A stretch of DNA of 64,000 bases from JAADHI01 sp964451325 (GCA_964451325.1 CAYVHO010000004.1:1-64000), one strand, 5' to 3'. Positions 34,503-43,002 are shown, counted from the stretch's first letter. The notes: generated by a model not told the origin, from the sequence alone. Translations and numbers: made by a program.

Positions 34503-36284
34503 TCAGGCAGGCAGATGGATGGAAAAAATACTCCCCTGATTGAGTGTGCTTTGTACTTCAACGCTACCGTCGTGAGCCAATGCAATATGCTTGACAATGG
34601 AGAGGCCAAGCCCCGTGCCGCCCATTTTTCGGCTTCGTGCTTTATCGACACGATAAAAGCGCTCAAAGAGTCGGGGTAGATGTTTCTTGGTAATGCCAGA
34701 ACCCTGATCTGAGACTGAGATCGTGAGTCCTTTTTCTGTTGTCCCGGCATTGAGCATGATCCGGCTTTCGCTGTTGCTGTACTTGATTGCATTGTCCAGT
34801 AGGTTCACGACAGCCTGCTCGATCAAGGGGGCGTTATGTCTGACCGTGCAGTCATCAGCACAAGCCAGTTCAATATTGATATTTCGCTCAGAGGCTCGGC
34901 TTTGACAAAGCGACAGTGCACGCTCCAGTGTCGGTTTAATCTTTTGATGGTTTAAGGCAATTTCCTTGTCTTCACCTTCCTTTTCAAGTCTGGACAGTGT
35001 TAACAAATCCTCAAGAATTGTACCCAGTCGTGTCGCCTGTTTATGGATGATTTTGACAAACGCGTCTTTTTCTTCCTGATCGCTCACTGCCGGATTGAGC
35101 AGGGTTTCAGCAAAACCTTGAATCGTCGTCAGGGGTGTCCTCAATTCATGCGAGACATTGGCGACGAACTCTTTCCGATGTGTTTCAAGCTGCTTTAATT
35201 TCGTGATGTCATTGATCACAAGGACAATGCCGCATTTATTTTTCTGGATATCCAACAGAGGGGCGGATTGAATGAAAAGATGAGGACCCTTTTCTTGCTG
35301 AATTTCGATCTCTCGCTCCATCGGCGCATCTTGTTTCAATGAAAACAGAACGAGCTTTTGTAACTCGGCATTTCGGATGACCTCCTGAACCGCCATGCCT
35401 GCAACCTCTTTTTTGGCAATATCAAGAATCTGACAGGCCGCAGCATTGATGCGCAGTATACGTTCGTTGGTGTCGATGGCGATCACGCCTTCGATCATGC
35501 TGGAAAAAACGGCTTCCTGTTCATTGCGTTGATTCAGCACGGTTTCAATGCGTTGATTCAATTGAATGGCGATTTCATTGATGGCCTGCGCGAGCAAGGC
35601 CAGTTCGGAAGGATCGGAGGGCGTGAGTTGCACCCGGCTGGAAAAATCGCCTTGTGCGATAAGCTGTGCCTGCACTTCCATCGCTTGCAGAGGGCGACTC
35701 AGGCTCTTTGATATCCACCAACTTGAGAGGGCAATGAGTAGAATAAAGACAAAAAATCCAATGGCGACTTGAGTGTAAATATGCCAAAGGGCTTCCTGGA
35801 TTGCGATTAAAGGCCTTGAGGTGCGAATAACGCCAAGCACCGTATTTGTCGCAGTGATGGGCATCGCAAAATACATGGACTCTTTTTTTAAGGTGGTACC
35901 GTATCGTATTGAGACACCTCGCCCCGATTGCAGGGCTTCTGAAATTTCAGGGCGCTCCCGGTGATTGTCCATATCCATCGGGTTTTTTTTGCTGTCTCCA
36001 ATCACGGTTCCAGAGGGCAGAATAACCGTGATGCGGGTCTGGGTCTCCTCTCCCAACTTTTCACAGCGATCTTGAATCTCTGCAAATTTTCCGTCTTGAA
36101 TCAGTCGGGCAAATTCCGCTCTCACGAGTTTTGCTCGAACCTCAAGATCGAGTTCCCGTTGTTGGTAATGAAAAGTCTTAAATGACAGGCAGGCAATGAC
36201 AGTAACGGCAAGCAGGGAGACAAATGAAATGAAAACAAAGGAGGGATAAAGTTTCCAGAAAAGCGGGCGACGTTTCATCTTCAA
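34503..36284 (-). CDS. phoR: phosphate regulon sensor kinase PhoR
   Basis: A 593-residue membrane histidine kinase. Helices at about 11-32 and 174-195 flank a periplasmic domain (about 35-170). HAMP follows (about 195-250), then a PAS domain (about 255-365), HisKA with the phospho-acceptor in FVANVSHELRTPLTTI, and the HATPase with NLLDNAIKYS, DQGSGI and GGTGLGLSI. It phosphorylates PhoB when phosphate is scarce and is held off by PstSCAB-PhoU. The large periplasmic domain is longer than in E. coli PhoR, as in many other bacteria. Starts 15 bases after phoB. Confidence 0.93.
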   Translation of the reverse strand: MKMKRRPLFWKLYPSFVFISFVSLLAVTVIACLSFKTFHYQQRELDLEVRAKLVRAEFARLIQDGKFAEIQDRCEKLGEETQTRITVILPSGTVIGDSKKNPMDMDNHRERPEISEALQSGRGVSIRYGTTLKKESMYFAMPITATNTVLGVIRTSRPLIAIQEALWHIYTQVAIGFFVFILLIALSSWWISKSLSRPLQAMEVQAQLIAQGDFSSRVQLTPSDPSELALLAQAINEIAIQLNQRIETVLNQRNEQEAVFSSMIEGVIAIDTNERILRINAAACQILDIAKKEVAGMAVQEVIRNAELQKLVLFSLKQDAPMEREIEIQQEKGPHLFIQSAPLLDIQKNKCGIVLVINDITKLKQLETHRKEFVANVSHELRTPLTTIQGFAETLLNPAVSDQEEKDAFVKIIHKQATRLGTILEDLLTLSRLEKEGEDKEIALNHQKIKPTLERALSLCQSRASERNINIELACADDCTVRHNAPLIEQAVVNLLDNAIKYSNSESRIMLNAGTTEKGLTISVSDQGSGITKKHLPRLFERFYRVDKARSRKMGGTGLGLSIVKHIALAHDGSVEVQSTLNQGSIFSIHLPA

Positions 36285-36299
36285 CTTCCGTTCAAACCC

Positions 36300-36989
36300 T
36301 TATTCCCTAAAGCGATAGCCGATGCCCCGCACGGTTTCAATGTCCTCAGCCACCACAGATAACTTTTTCCGAAGTCCGACCAACTGAAAGTCAATGCTTC
36401 GATCTGTGACCGCGTAGCCCTCACCCCGGATGGCATCGACGATTTGGTCCCGCGTAAAAACCCAGCCCGGCCTTCTCGCCAGCAAATGTAGAATCTGAAA
36501 CTCAGAAGGCGTTAGCCCGATTTTTTCCCCTGAAACCAGGACTTCATGTTTGCCGGGATGAAGACTGAGTGCCCGAATTTCAATGACATCGCCTTTTTTT
36601 GTCGTGCCCTGAGCCGAACGGCGAAGCACGGTCTTCACACGGGCAATGAGCACTTTCGGACTAAAAGGTTTCCTAATGTAATCTTCGGCACCCAACTCAA
36701 GGCCTCTGACAATGTCCTCTTCTTCACCTTTTGCCGTGACCATGATGACGGGAATGTGTTCCGTATCGGGCTTCGCTTTAAGTTTCTGACAAAGCTGAAG
36801 TCCATCCATGCCCGGCAACATCAAGTCCAATAAAACAAGATCGCCTTTGTATTGTTCAATCGCCTTTAAACCCGCTTCACCGCTGTAAGAGCAAATGACC
36901 TCGAAGCCCTCTAAGGCAAGATTATACTGAATCAGCTTGCTGATATCCGTTTCATCTTCAATGACATGGATACCTTGTTTGTTTTTCAA
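36300..36989 (-). CDS. phoB: phosphate regulon response regulator PhoB
   Basis: A 229-residue OmpR-family regulator: receiver with acidic EDE, phospho-acceptor Asp in VLLDLMLPGMDG, switch Thr in VTAKGEEED and Lys in YIRKPFSPKV. The winged helix ends DRSIDFQLVGLRKKL...TVRGIGYRF. I chose the TTG at 36987-36989 behind GGAAGG: it gives the standard PhoB length, whereas reading from 37082 would run through the candidate Pho box. It should activate the pst and porin promoters and its own. Confidence 0.93.
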   Translation of the reverse strand: MKNKQGIHVIEDETDISKLIQYNLALEGFEVICSYSGEAGLKAIEQYKGDLVLLDLMLPGMDGLQLCQKLKAKPDTEHIPVIMVTAKGEEEDIVRGLELGAEDYIRKPFSPKVLIARVKTVLRRSAQGTTKKGDVIEIRALSLHPGKHEVLVSGEKIGLTPSEFQILHLLARRPGWVFTRDQIVDAIRGEGYAVTDRSIDFQLVGLRKKLSVVAEDIETVRGIGYRFRE

Positions 36990-37055
36990 GTTCAGGCCCT
37001 TCCTTATTCTACAATGGCCGATGGTGAAGGCAGCGTCAAAACAGGATACAGTATC

Positions 37056-37074
37056 TTTGTTAGGTTTTTGTGAG
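37056..37074 (-). promoter_or_regulatory. candidate Pho box upstream of phoB
   Basis: Two units 11 bases apart: TTTGTTAG (37056-37063) and TTTGTGAG (37067-37074). On the minus strand they read CTCACAAA and CTAACAAA, matching the pattern before pstS and the porin. It lies about 67-85 bases before the phoB start and suggests autoregulation. Confidence 0.55.
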
Positions 37075-37209
37075 AATAGCAAAAAGAAATGAGATCACCA
37101 TGAAGAGGCCACATTCAGTAAACGTCCTCTTTATCGTCATGATGACAATGGTTTTTACAGCACAGTTTATGATTTTGAATATGGGCATAAGCCGTAATGG
37201 TCGCCCCTA

Positions 37210-38028
37210 TCAATGTGGCTGCTTTTTCACCTGACTCCCAATAAAAAAAGTAAAAAAGAGCAAACCAAAGACGCAGACGATGGAAGCTCCGGTGGGTGTA
37301 TCCAGGACAACTGATGCGTAGAGCCCGCCCAGGCTTGCCAGAAAGCCGATCCCCCATCCTATCGCAAGGCGGATGCGGATGTTTTTTGTGAAGATCAGGG
37401 AAATCAAGGCGGGGACAATCAAGTAGGAAAAAACAAGCAGTATGCCCGCAAGGGCCACTGAGCTGGTCACAACAAGTCCGAAGAGCATGTAAAAAAGAAA
37501 ATCCCAGGCACGGATATGGATGCCTTCTATCCCTGCCTGTTCCGGATCAACGGAGATCGCCATCATGGGTCGTCGAAAAACCCAGTGAACGATGCCGATC
37601 AGGGTATACAGGAGGGCGGTTTTCATGACCTCATCCTGAGAAACGGTCAGGATATTCCCGACGAGCAGGGAACGGATATGTACTGCGCCACCCGGCACCC
37701 GATCAAGCAGAATGAGACTGGCGGCAGCCGAAACGACATAGGTCACACCGATGATCGCCTCTTGAGGAATCACTTCCCGGCCTTGGCGTGACAAGGAAAA
37801 AAAGGCCGCCCCTAAAAAAGTCATGCCAAGGGAAATAAAATAGGCCTCCCTGTCGTGCAGATCGAATCCGAAAAGAAGCGCAATGGTTGATCCAAAGGCC
37901 GCCAACTGCGCCAGGGCCAGATCCACAAAAATGACACCGCGCCGAACCACATGGATTCCCAAATAGGTATGGATCGCGGTCAGAATGAGGCAAGCGATAA
38001 AGGGTAATATAAGAAGGGAAAGCATCAT
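37210..38028 (-). CDS. metal ABC transporter permease (ZnuB/MntB family)
   Basis: A 272-residue inner-membrane protein with about eight helices, typical of the ABC-3 family for zinc, manganese or iron (GVIFVDLALAQLAAFGSTIALL, VTYVVSAAASLILLD, GILLVFSYLIVPALISLIF). It overlaps the binding-protein gene by ATGA. No ATPase gene follows: the next 130 bases lead only to the phoB promoter. Transport would need an ATPase encoded elsewhere. Confidence 0.9.
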   Translation of the reverse strand: MMLSLLILPFIACLILTAIHTYLGIHVVRRGVIFVDLALAQLAAFGSTIALLFGFDLHDREAYFISLGMTFLGAAFFSLSRQGREVIPQEAIIGVTYVVSAAASLILLDRVPGGAVHIRSLLVGNILTVSQDEVMKTALLYTLIGIVHWVFRRPMMAISVDPEQAGIEGIHIRAWDFLFYMLFGLVVTSSVALAGILLVFSYLIVPALISLIFTKNIRIRLAIGWGIGFLASLGGLYASVVLDTPTGASIVCVFGLLFFTFFIGSQVKKQPH

Positions 38029-38948
38029 CGCTCCTGTTTTTTTAAGGCCTCTGTTAGGGTGAAAATCAAATGCTCAAAAAGCTCGAAATAATCGCTGATT
38101 CCACTTGCGATTGACACAGAGGGCGGGAGCAGGATGACTTTCACGCCACTCTTCCTGGCAACGAAGCGTGAGACCTTTCCATCATAATAGGGTTCAACGA
38201 TGATGATTTTGACCTGCTCGTCCCGGATGCCTTGAATCAATTGTGCCAGATGAGCGGTCGAGGGTGGAATCCCCGGTTTGGGTTCAATATAGGCGACGGC
38301 TTCTAAGGAGAAGTGCTTCAGAAAATAAACCCAGCTATTGTGGTAGGTGACCACCTTCACCCCCTTAAAAGGTTTCATCTTTTCCCGCCAGCCTGTGATC
38401 GCAAGATCCAGTTTTTCTGAAAATTGTTTCAGATTTTGCTCATAGCGCTCTTTTCCTTCCGGGTCGATCTTCATCAACCCGGAAGCAATATTATGCGCAA
38501 TCTGTCGCCCATTCATCGGGTCAAGCCAATAATGCGGATTCCCTTCTCCATGAACATCTCCGGCAGAGCGGTCTATTCTGCCGGTGGGAATATCCAGCAG
38601 GCTTATGCCTTCGGAAGCATTGACATAACCTTGTCCGCCCCGCTGAACCTTGGCATTTCGTGCACCCATCAACAAAGAAGGTGCCCAGCCAACCTCTAAA
38701 CCCAGGCCGATTTGCACAAAAAGATCGGCCCTTGAAAGTTTTAAGATGTGGCTCGGCTTGGCATCAATAAAATGCGCGTCTTGTGCGCCTCTCGCAATAA
38801 AGTCAACCTGAACACGATCCCCCCCAACTGCCCTGGTGATCGCGGCAAGATCTTCCGTTGTTGTGACCACTCGAATTTTCCGTGCCTCAACAGTGAGAGG
38901 ATTTTGAATAAGAAGAACCCACATCAGTAGAAAAATGATTTTTTTCAT
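38025..38948 (-). CDS. metal-binding periplasmic protein (ZnuA/TroA family)
   Basis: A 307-residue cluster A-I binding protein: signal peptide to about residue 22, first His in DAHFIDAKPSH, second in GNPHYWLDP, third in VVTYHNSWVYF, and the late acidic ligand in IIVEPYYD. It delivers a divalent metal, probably zinc or manganese, to the permease. The His-rich loop of zinc-specific ZnuA is short here, so the metal is open. The outer-membrane gene lies 11 bases upstream. Confidence 0.9.
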   Translation of the reverse strand: MKKIIFLLMWVLLIQNPLTVEARKIRVVTTTEDLAAITRAVGGDRVQVDFIARGAQDAHFIDAKPSHILKLSRADLFVQIGLGLEVGWAPSLLMGARNAKVQRGGQGYVNASEGISLLDIPTGRIDRSAGDVHGEGNPHYWLDPMNGRQIAHNIASGLMKIDPEGKERYEQNLKQFSEKLDLAITGWREKMKPFKGVKVVTYHNSWVYFLKHFSLEAVAYIEPKPGIPPSTAHLAQLIQGIRDEQVKIIIVEPYYDGKVSRFVARKSGVKVILLPPSVSIASGISDYFELFEHLIFTLTEALKKQER

Positions 38949-38959
38949 ACCGTTTCTCC

Positions 38960-40168
38960 TTAAAAAGTGTGGGCGGCATGTGCGCCAATCGAGAATTCAT
39001 ATTGAAGGAAAACCGCGTGAATTGGATCCTTCCTTTCGTCTGATCGATCATAATTGTACTGAAATCGGATCTTCGAGAATTCAGAAGGATAAAACGTGAG
39101 GTTTGGAGAAATCCGCCATCTATCCCCGGTTCTTGGATCGCTTGGGTCTGTCGCATTGGCCGCGCCATAGCGGAGTCCGGCGACCCATTGTCGTTTAAAA
39201 CCGTAAAGCGTCTGGATGTAGTGGCCCTCTGTTTTGAAGGTTTCTCTCAAAAGCAGACTGCCGTCCACAAGTGCCGCACCGGCTTGATAGGATCGTTGCA
39301 TGGCTTCCCCCTGTAAAATAAGAAAGGGCCAGCCGCTATGGGCCAGCGTCGGTTTCCACTTGATGAAAAAATCGATGCCGTGAATCCGTGTTCTGGTATC
39401 AAGCCCTGTGCCATTGGAACCAAAAAGGTGTGAGGTACCAACAACAGATGTGATCGTTTCATTCACATCAAACGAGGTTTTCAGCCCCCCCATGTACAGC
39501 AGGTCATTCCCCTCATTAATGGTTTGATCCAAAATGGGTCTTCCGGCAAAACTTTCCTCGCTGGAAGAGAGAAAACTGCTGGCGGTTTCTCCCTTGGCAT
39601 TTTGCACAGATCCAATGAGTTCAAAGTAAAAAGGAAGAGGAAGCAGTGTGGAAACCTGAACACCCAGATTTCTCAAGCCATCCCCCCCAAACATCAAGGT
39701 GTTGATGATGGTCTGATCGATAAACTGCCATGCGTGAGGGTGTTGTTTATTCTTCCGCCCGAATCGTGTGAAAAATTGTCCGGCCATCACCTGAAGACCG
39801 TAAGGAAGTCCCGTTGTTGTCATGTGGGCCTCTTCAACCTCCAGGAACGATTCTCCATCTTCGAGTCCGAAGATCAAATGCGCCTCGGCACGGAAAAAGG
39901 GATCGACGACACTAGTGAAGGACAGCTCCAAGTTTTGCAATGTAAATCCTCTTGTAGCCGGGTCATGCGCGCCGAACTGAAGATGATCCGATTCGGAAAA
40001 ATAGCCGACAGAAAATAATCCGTTCAATGAGATATCAGGGTTGGCACGCAGCACCCGCATGGCCTGAGACCGGGGCTGAAGCCCCTCCTGGGCGAATAGA
40101 GGTGTCGCGATTCCCGAGAGGCCGGACAACATTAAAACAAACCATACTATTAAGGTATTTTTATTCAT
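38960..40168 (-). CDS. outer-membrane beta-barrel protein of the metal uptake operon
   Basis: A 402-residue protein with a signal peptide (to about 26) and a beta-strand pattern of alternating hydrophobic residues (ISLNGLFSVGYF, ATRGFTLQNLELSF, FRAEAHLIFGLEDGESFLEVEEA), ending IHAVFLQYEFSIGAHAAHTF. It resembles porin-like barrels found with zinc-type ABC genes, suggesting metal passage through the outer membrane. AGGAG precedes the ATG. A remnant of a related barrel gene lies at 40681-40989. Confidence 0.8.
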   Translation of the reverse strand: MNKNTLIVWFVLMLSGLSGIATPLFAQEGLQPRSQAMRVLRANPDISLNGLFSVGYFSESDHLQFGAHDPATRGFTLQNLELSFTSVVDPFFRAEAHLIFGLEDGESFLEVEEAHMTTTGLPYGLQVMAGQFFTRFGRKNKQHPHAWQFIDQTIINTLMFGGDGLRNLGVQVSTLLPLPFYFELIGSVQNAKGETASSFLSSSEESFAGRPILDQTINEGNDLLYMGGLKTSFDVNETITSVVGTSHLFGSNGTGLDTRTRIHGIDFFIKWKPTLAHSGWPFLILQGEAMQRSYQAGAALVDGSLLLRETFKTEGHYIQTLYGFKRQWVAGLRYGAANATDPSDPRTGDRWRISPNLTFYPSEFSKIRFQYNYDRSDERKDPIHAVFLQYEFSIGAHAAHTF

Positions 40169-40231
40169 AGCATTCTCCTTGATTCATACAGAGTTCTGCA
40201 AACAGGCCTATTACAGCCAATGGTTGATGCA

Positions 40232-40262
40232 CACCTCCACGGTTGCCCCGTGTCGTAGGTGG
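40232..40262 (-). promoter_or_regulatory. hairpin in the leader of the barrel gene
   Basis: A two-part stem: CACCT/AGGTG enclosing CACGG/CCGTG with a five-base loop. It lies between the small RGPP-tail gene and the barrel gene, about 65 bases before the barrel start. No U-tract follows on the minus strand, so it is not a standard terminator; it could be a processing or regulatory structure. Confidence 0.45.
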
Positions 40263-40297
40263 CTCAATACGCAATTACAAGATTGTGTTTAGGATGG

Positions 40298-40603
40298 TCA
40301 GGAGAAAAAAGGAGGTCCCCGGGGGAAAATCTGAGAGGCTTGAAACTGAAATATAAAGGAGCGCCGATGAATCGGATTTGACGATACCGCCAACAAGAAA
40401 ACGGCAAGTGCAGCAAAAAAAGTGAGCGTGGCTTGTCCATGCTGCACCCAAAGACCGATGGCACATTCGTGGGAATCAAGAATTTCGTTCTCAGAATAAG
40501 CATGGTAAAGGGCAAAACAAGAGAAGACGAGGAAATAAAGCAAGAGAAGTGTTGTAAAAAAGCGTGTGTAGACTTTTTTATCTTGTGAAAAAGACGCAAG
40601 CAT
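40298..40603 (-). CDS. small membrane protein with RGPP tail, first gene of the metal uptake operon
   Basis: A 101-residue protein with two hydrophobic segments (about 15-35 and 55-72), a HECAIGLWVQHGQ stretch between them with possible metal-binding His and Cys, and a C-terminus ending FPRGPPFFS. No family assigned. The ATG at 40601-40603 lies just after a promoter whose -35 covers the alternative TTG at 40642, so the shorter form is preferred. The tail matches that of the small protein before efflux operon 1. Confidence 0.6.
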   Translation of the reverse strand: MLASFSQDKKVYTRFFTTLLLLYFLVFSCFALYHAYSENEILDSHECAIGLWVQHGQATLTFFAALAVFLLAVSSNPIHRRSFIFQFQASQIFPRGPPFFS

Positions 40604-40614
40604 AAAGGGGCCAA

Positions 40615-40642
40615 AATATATTATTAGGATATGGTGGGTCAA
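40615..40642 (-). promoter_or_regulatory. promoter of the metal uptake operon
   Basis: On the minus strand TTGACC (40642-40637), a 16-base spacer and TATATT (40620-40615). Transcription would begin only a few bases before the ATG at 40603, leaving a very short leader. No clear Zur-type palindrome is visible. Confidence 0.6.
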
Positions 40643-40680
40643 CCTAAAAATGGCAAAGGTGACAATCAGTCTTTTATAAT

Positions 40681-40989
40681 CAACGCGACTTAACGACGGG
40701 TACGCGCAATGAGGCGCTGGGTTATTGGGCCGTCGCAGACTTTCAATTTATGCCCGCCTATCATGTCGGTCTGGGTTTTGAATCGACTGAGGTTTTGTTG
40801 GATCAATCTCTGAAGTCAGAAGCCTGCAGTATGCACGCGAGTTGGTATTACAGTGCGCATGGCCGTTTGCAAATAGAGGCACGTCACCTCGATAGAGACA
40901 ATGCCGATGACGGCCTTGAGGTCTTGTTTCAATGGAATATTGTCTTAGCACCACACAGCGAAAAACCTTTTTTGAGTGTGTTGGAATAA
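40681..40989 (+). pseudogene. 3' remnant of an outer-membrane barrel gene
   Basis: An open frame reading RDLTTGTRNEALGYWAVADF, then MPAYHVGLGFES and ending FQWNIVLAPHSEKPFLSVLE, the terminal strands and C-terminus of a metal-associated outer-membrane barrel. No start, signal peptide or upstream two-thirds of the gene is present; an in-frame stop lies at 40660-40662. It is therefore a 5'-deleted remnant. Its last 57 bases recur at 41868-41924. Confidence 0.7.
40933..40989. repeat. 57-bp direct repeat, copy 1
   Basis: The end of the barrel-gene remnant. It matches 41868-41924 over 57 bases with about 7 differences and no gaps. The pair brackets the MITE-like element and the third parDE module. 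Confidence 0.8.
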
Positions 40990-41044
40990 TCCAATAGAAT
41001 TGTATCCAAATGAGTAATTCTGTCTTCTGGGCATTAGTCCATTT

Positions 41045-41219
41045 CAGTCACTCCCGCTTAGGAAATTACCTTACTTTAAATCCGCAGGAAAAGTGTCATT
41101 TCGACGAGGAATGAGGAGAAATCTTATGTTGTCTTCTGGCTTTTTAATCCAAAATGATAAGATTTCTCTCCTCGTTCGAAATGACAGGGCTACTGCAAAT
41201 CTGCAAGCGGAAGTTACTG
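41045..41219. repeat. MITE-like palindromic element, copy 2
   Basis: A 175-bp element with the same two nested inverted repeats as 34309-34486: CAGTCACTCCCGCTT outside (right end AAGCGGAAGTTACTG is the better-kept copy) and GTCATTTCGACGAGG inside. Like copy 1, it lies a few bases beyond the stop codon of a minus-strand gene. Confidence 0.82.
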
Positions 41220-41226
41220 GATTCAT

Positions 41227-41535
41227 CTACGAGAGGATATTTTTGATATTTCTTGAGATGTGCAATATGCGAATGATTTCAATTTCCTCGCCGCTTGGCC
41301 GGTAGAAGACAAGGTATTTTTTAAATCCCTTAATCGGGAAAAATCGTATATTTGAGAGCAAGCTATTTTGTGAAGGATAACATTCTCCCATTTTGGCTTG
41401 CTCAGATAACATCCGATAGGTCTCTTTTGCTGCATCGTACAGCCTTAATGCCGCATTGAGATTATCTTTAGCAATATGGAAGGCATGTTCATCTAAATCT
41501 TTTTCTGCCTCAATAAGAATCCTATAGGACAGCAT
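41227..41535 (-). CDS. ParE-family toxin, third module
   Basis: A 102-residue ParE-type protein (YRILIEAEKDLDEHAFHIA, IRFFPIKGFKKYLVFYRP, IEIIRILHISRNIKNIL). It is of a different subgroup from the two related toxins at 315 and 30221. It starts at the base after the antitoxin stop codon. ParE toxins usually inhibit gyrase; not proven here. Confidence 0.88.
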   Translation of the reverse strand: MLSYRILIEAEKDLDEHAFHIAKDNLNAALRLYDAAKETYRMLSEQAKMGECYPSQNSLLSNIRFFPIKGFKKYLVFYRPSGEEIEIIRILHISRNIKNILS

Positions 41536-41778
41536 TTAATGCCCTATTCTTGATTTCAGGGCCTTCTTTTTATTCTCCCAAAAAGCATCATCCGGTTTTA
41601 TCGCTGTGCCGCTATGAAGTCCTTCCAACAACAAAGTATCCAGGTCTTCTTGCTCCCTTTGGTCGCTGCGTACCAAATCTCGTAGATAATCGCTTGCACT
41701 TGTGTATTTACCTGTTTTAATTTGAGAAGTAATCCATTCACGCATGTTTTCAGGTATGGAAATATTAAGTGTTGCCAT
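41536..41778 (-). CDS. ParD-family antitoxin, third module
   Basis: An 80-residue ribbon-helix-helix antitoxin: NISIPENMREWITSQIKTG and YTSASDYLRDLVRSDQ are classic ParD motifs, and the tail would bind ParE. GGAGG lies 7 bases before the ATG. The pair sits inside decayed sequence between direct repeats. Confidence 0.9.
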   Translation of the reverse strand: MATLNISIPENMREWITSQIKTGKYTSASDYLRDLVRSDQREQEDLDTLLLEGLHSGTAIKPDDAFWENKKKALKSRIGH

Positions 41779-41867
41779 CTATATACCTCCGTAGTAAAGA
41801 CTTGTTCTTATTTGAAAAATAGTCTTTTCTGCCAATTGTTGTCAATAATTGGCTGGGTTTCCTGTAC

Positions 41868-41924
41868 TGGAATATCAGCTTGTCACCACAGAGCGAAAAA
41901 CCTTTTTTGAGTGTGTGGGAATAA
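41868..41924. repeat. 57-bp direct repeat, copy 2
   Basis: Partner of 40933-40989: a second 3' end of the same barrel gene, containing CAGAGCGAAAAACC and ending in its stop codon TAA, with none of the upstream gene attached. Confidence 0.8.
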
Positions 41925-41958
41925 ATGAACGTTAAATTCCGCCACTATTCTAATCTTT

Positions 41959-43002
41959 TCACATAATAAGTCGTCGTGAGAGATGAACGATGACAAGGGC
42001 ATAGTGGACGGAGGTATTGTAGCGTGTGATGGCGCGAAAGTTTCCAAAAAGTGCGATGAGTTCCTTTTCATCCGGGTTAGGTTCAAAATACGAAAAGGAT
42101 GTGAGGGTCTCTGCTTTTGCAGGGTAGGGGATTTCGACCCCCATTTTGATGGCTTCTGCTACAGAAATCGTTTTTCGAAAACCACGATTTAGCATTTTTT
42201 GCAGTTCGGGGGAGTCTTTGTAGATTTGAGCTGGCAGATAAAGTAGCTTGTCTTTTTCCCAGCCAAATTTTTTAAGATAATTCGCAACACTGGCAAAAAT
42301 ATCTTTTTTAGATTTCCAGAGATCGACTTTTCCATCTTGATCAAAATCAACTGCATATCTTAAAAAACTACTGGGGATAAATTGCGGCACGCCAAAAGCA
42401 CCTGCATAAGAACTATTGATCGAAAAGGGATCGAGCTTTTCTTTGCGTGTCAGTTTTAAAAAGGAGATGATTTCGCCCCGATAAAACTTTTCGCGTCTGG
42501 GGTAAAGAAAAAAAGCCGTATTGAGCACGTCAAAGGCCCGATACCTTTCGATACCCGGTTTTCCAAAACGGGTTTCAACACCCAAAATACTTGCAATAAT
42601 TTCCTTTTCAACCCCGTAGACCGCTTCAACTTCTGAGAGGAGTTTATCGTGTTCGGCCAAATAAGCCCGGCCTTTTTCTATCATGTCTTTTTTGATGAAA
42701 ATTTTACGATAGCGGTGAAAAGGGAGGTGTTCTGCGGGGCGATTAAATTTATCAATAATGTCTTTTTTGAAGACAACCTGTTTAAAAATGGCTTTTAATT
42801 CATCAGCCTTAAAATTGTGTTTTTCAGTGAGTTCTTTAATCAAGGCCTGATATTTGGGATGCTCCAGTGGAATGCGATCCGGGCCTTCGGCAGCATAAAC
42901 CGAATAAGCAGACAAAGATCCGAATAAAAGGAAAATAAAAACGCCCGTAAAGATTAAGCGTATCTGTTTGGAAAAGTACAGGTCTATTCGCATTGTTTTC
43001 AT
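41959..43002 (-). CDS. lytic murein transglycosylase, MltB type
   Basis: A 347-residue exported enzyme that cleaves peptidoglycan between MurNAc and GlcNAc, forming anhydromuropeptides. Signal or anchor helix to about residue 37; catalytic Glu143 in LGVETRFG; GAFGVPQFIPSSF substrate-binding motif; and the EF-hand-like DFDQDGKVDLW calcium loop of MltB. There is no lipobox cysteine, so it may be soluble or anchored by the helix. Confidence 0.92.
   Translation of the reverse strand: MKTMRIDLYFSKQIRLIFTGVFIFLLFGSLSAYSVYAAEGPDRIPLEHPKYQALIKELTEKHNFKADELKAIFKQVVFKKDIIDKFNRPAEHLPFHRYRKIFIKKDMIEKGRAYLAEHDKLLSEVEAVYGVEKEIIASILGVETRFGKPGIERYRAFDVLNTAFFLYPRREKFYRGEIISFLKLTRKEKLDPFSINSSYAGAFGVPQFIPSSFLRYAVDFDQDGKVDLWKSKKDIFASVANYLKKFGWEKDKLLYLPAQIYKDSPELQKMLNRGFRKTISVAEAIKMGVEIPYPAKAETLTSFSYFEPNPDEKELIALFGNFRAITRYNTSVHYALVIVHLSRRLIM

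Noticed and set aside
34361..34792. 143-codon minus-strand frame running from the MITE-like element into phoR
   Set aside because: It overlaps the well-supported phoR frame and a repeat element; the product shows no family pattern.
37115..37357. 80-codon minus-strand frame at the end of the metal permease gene
   Set aside because: It is mostly in an alternative frame of the permease gene and does not resemble the missing ABC ATPase.
40264..40614. 116-codon minus-strand frame overlapping the small RGPP-tail gene
   Set aside because: The other frame (40298-40603) has the membrane pattern, promoter placement and the tail shared with a second metal operon.
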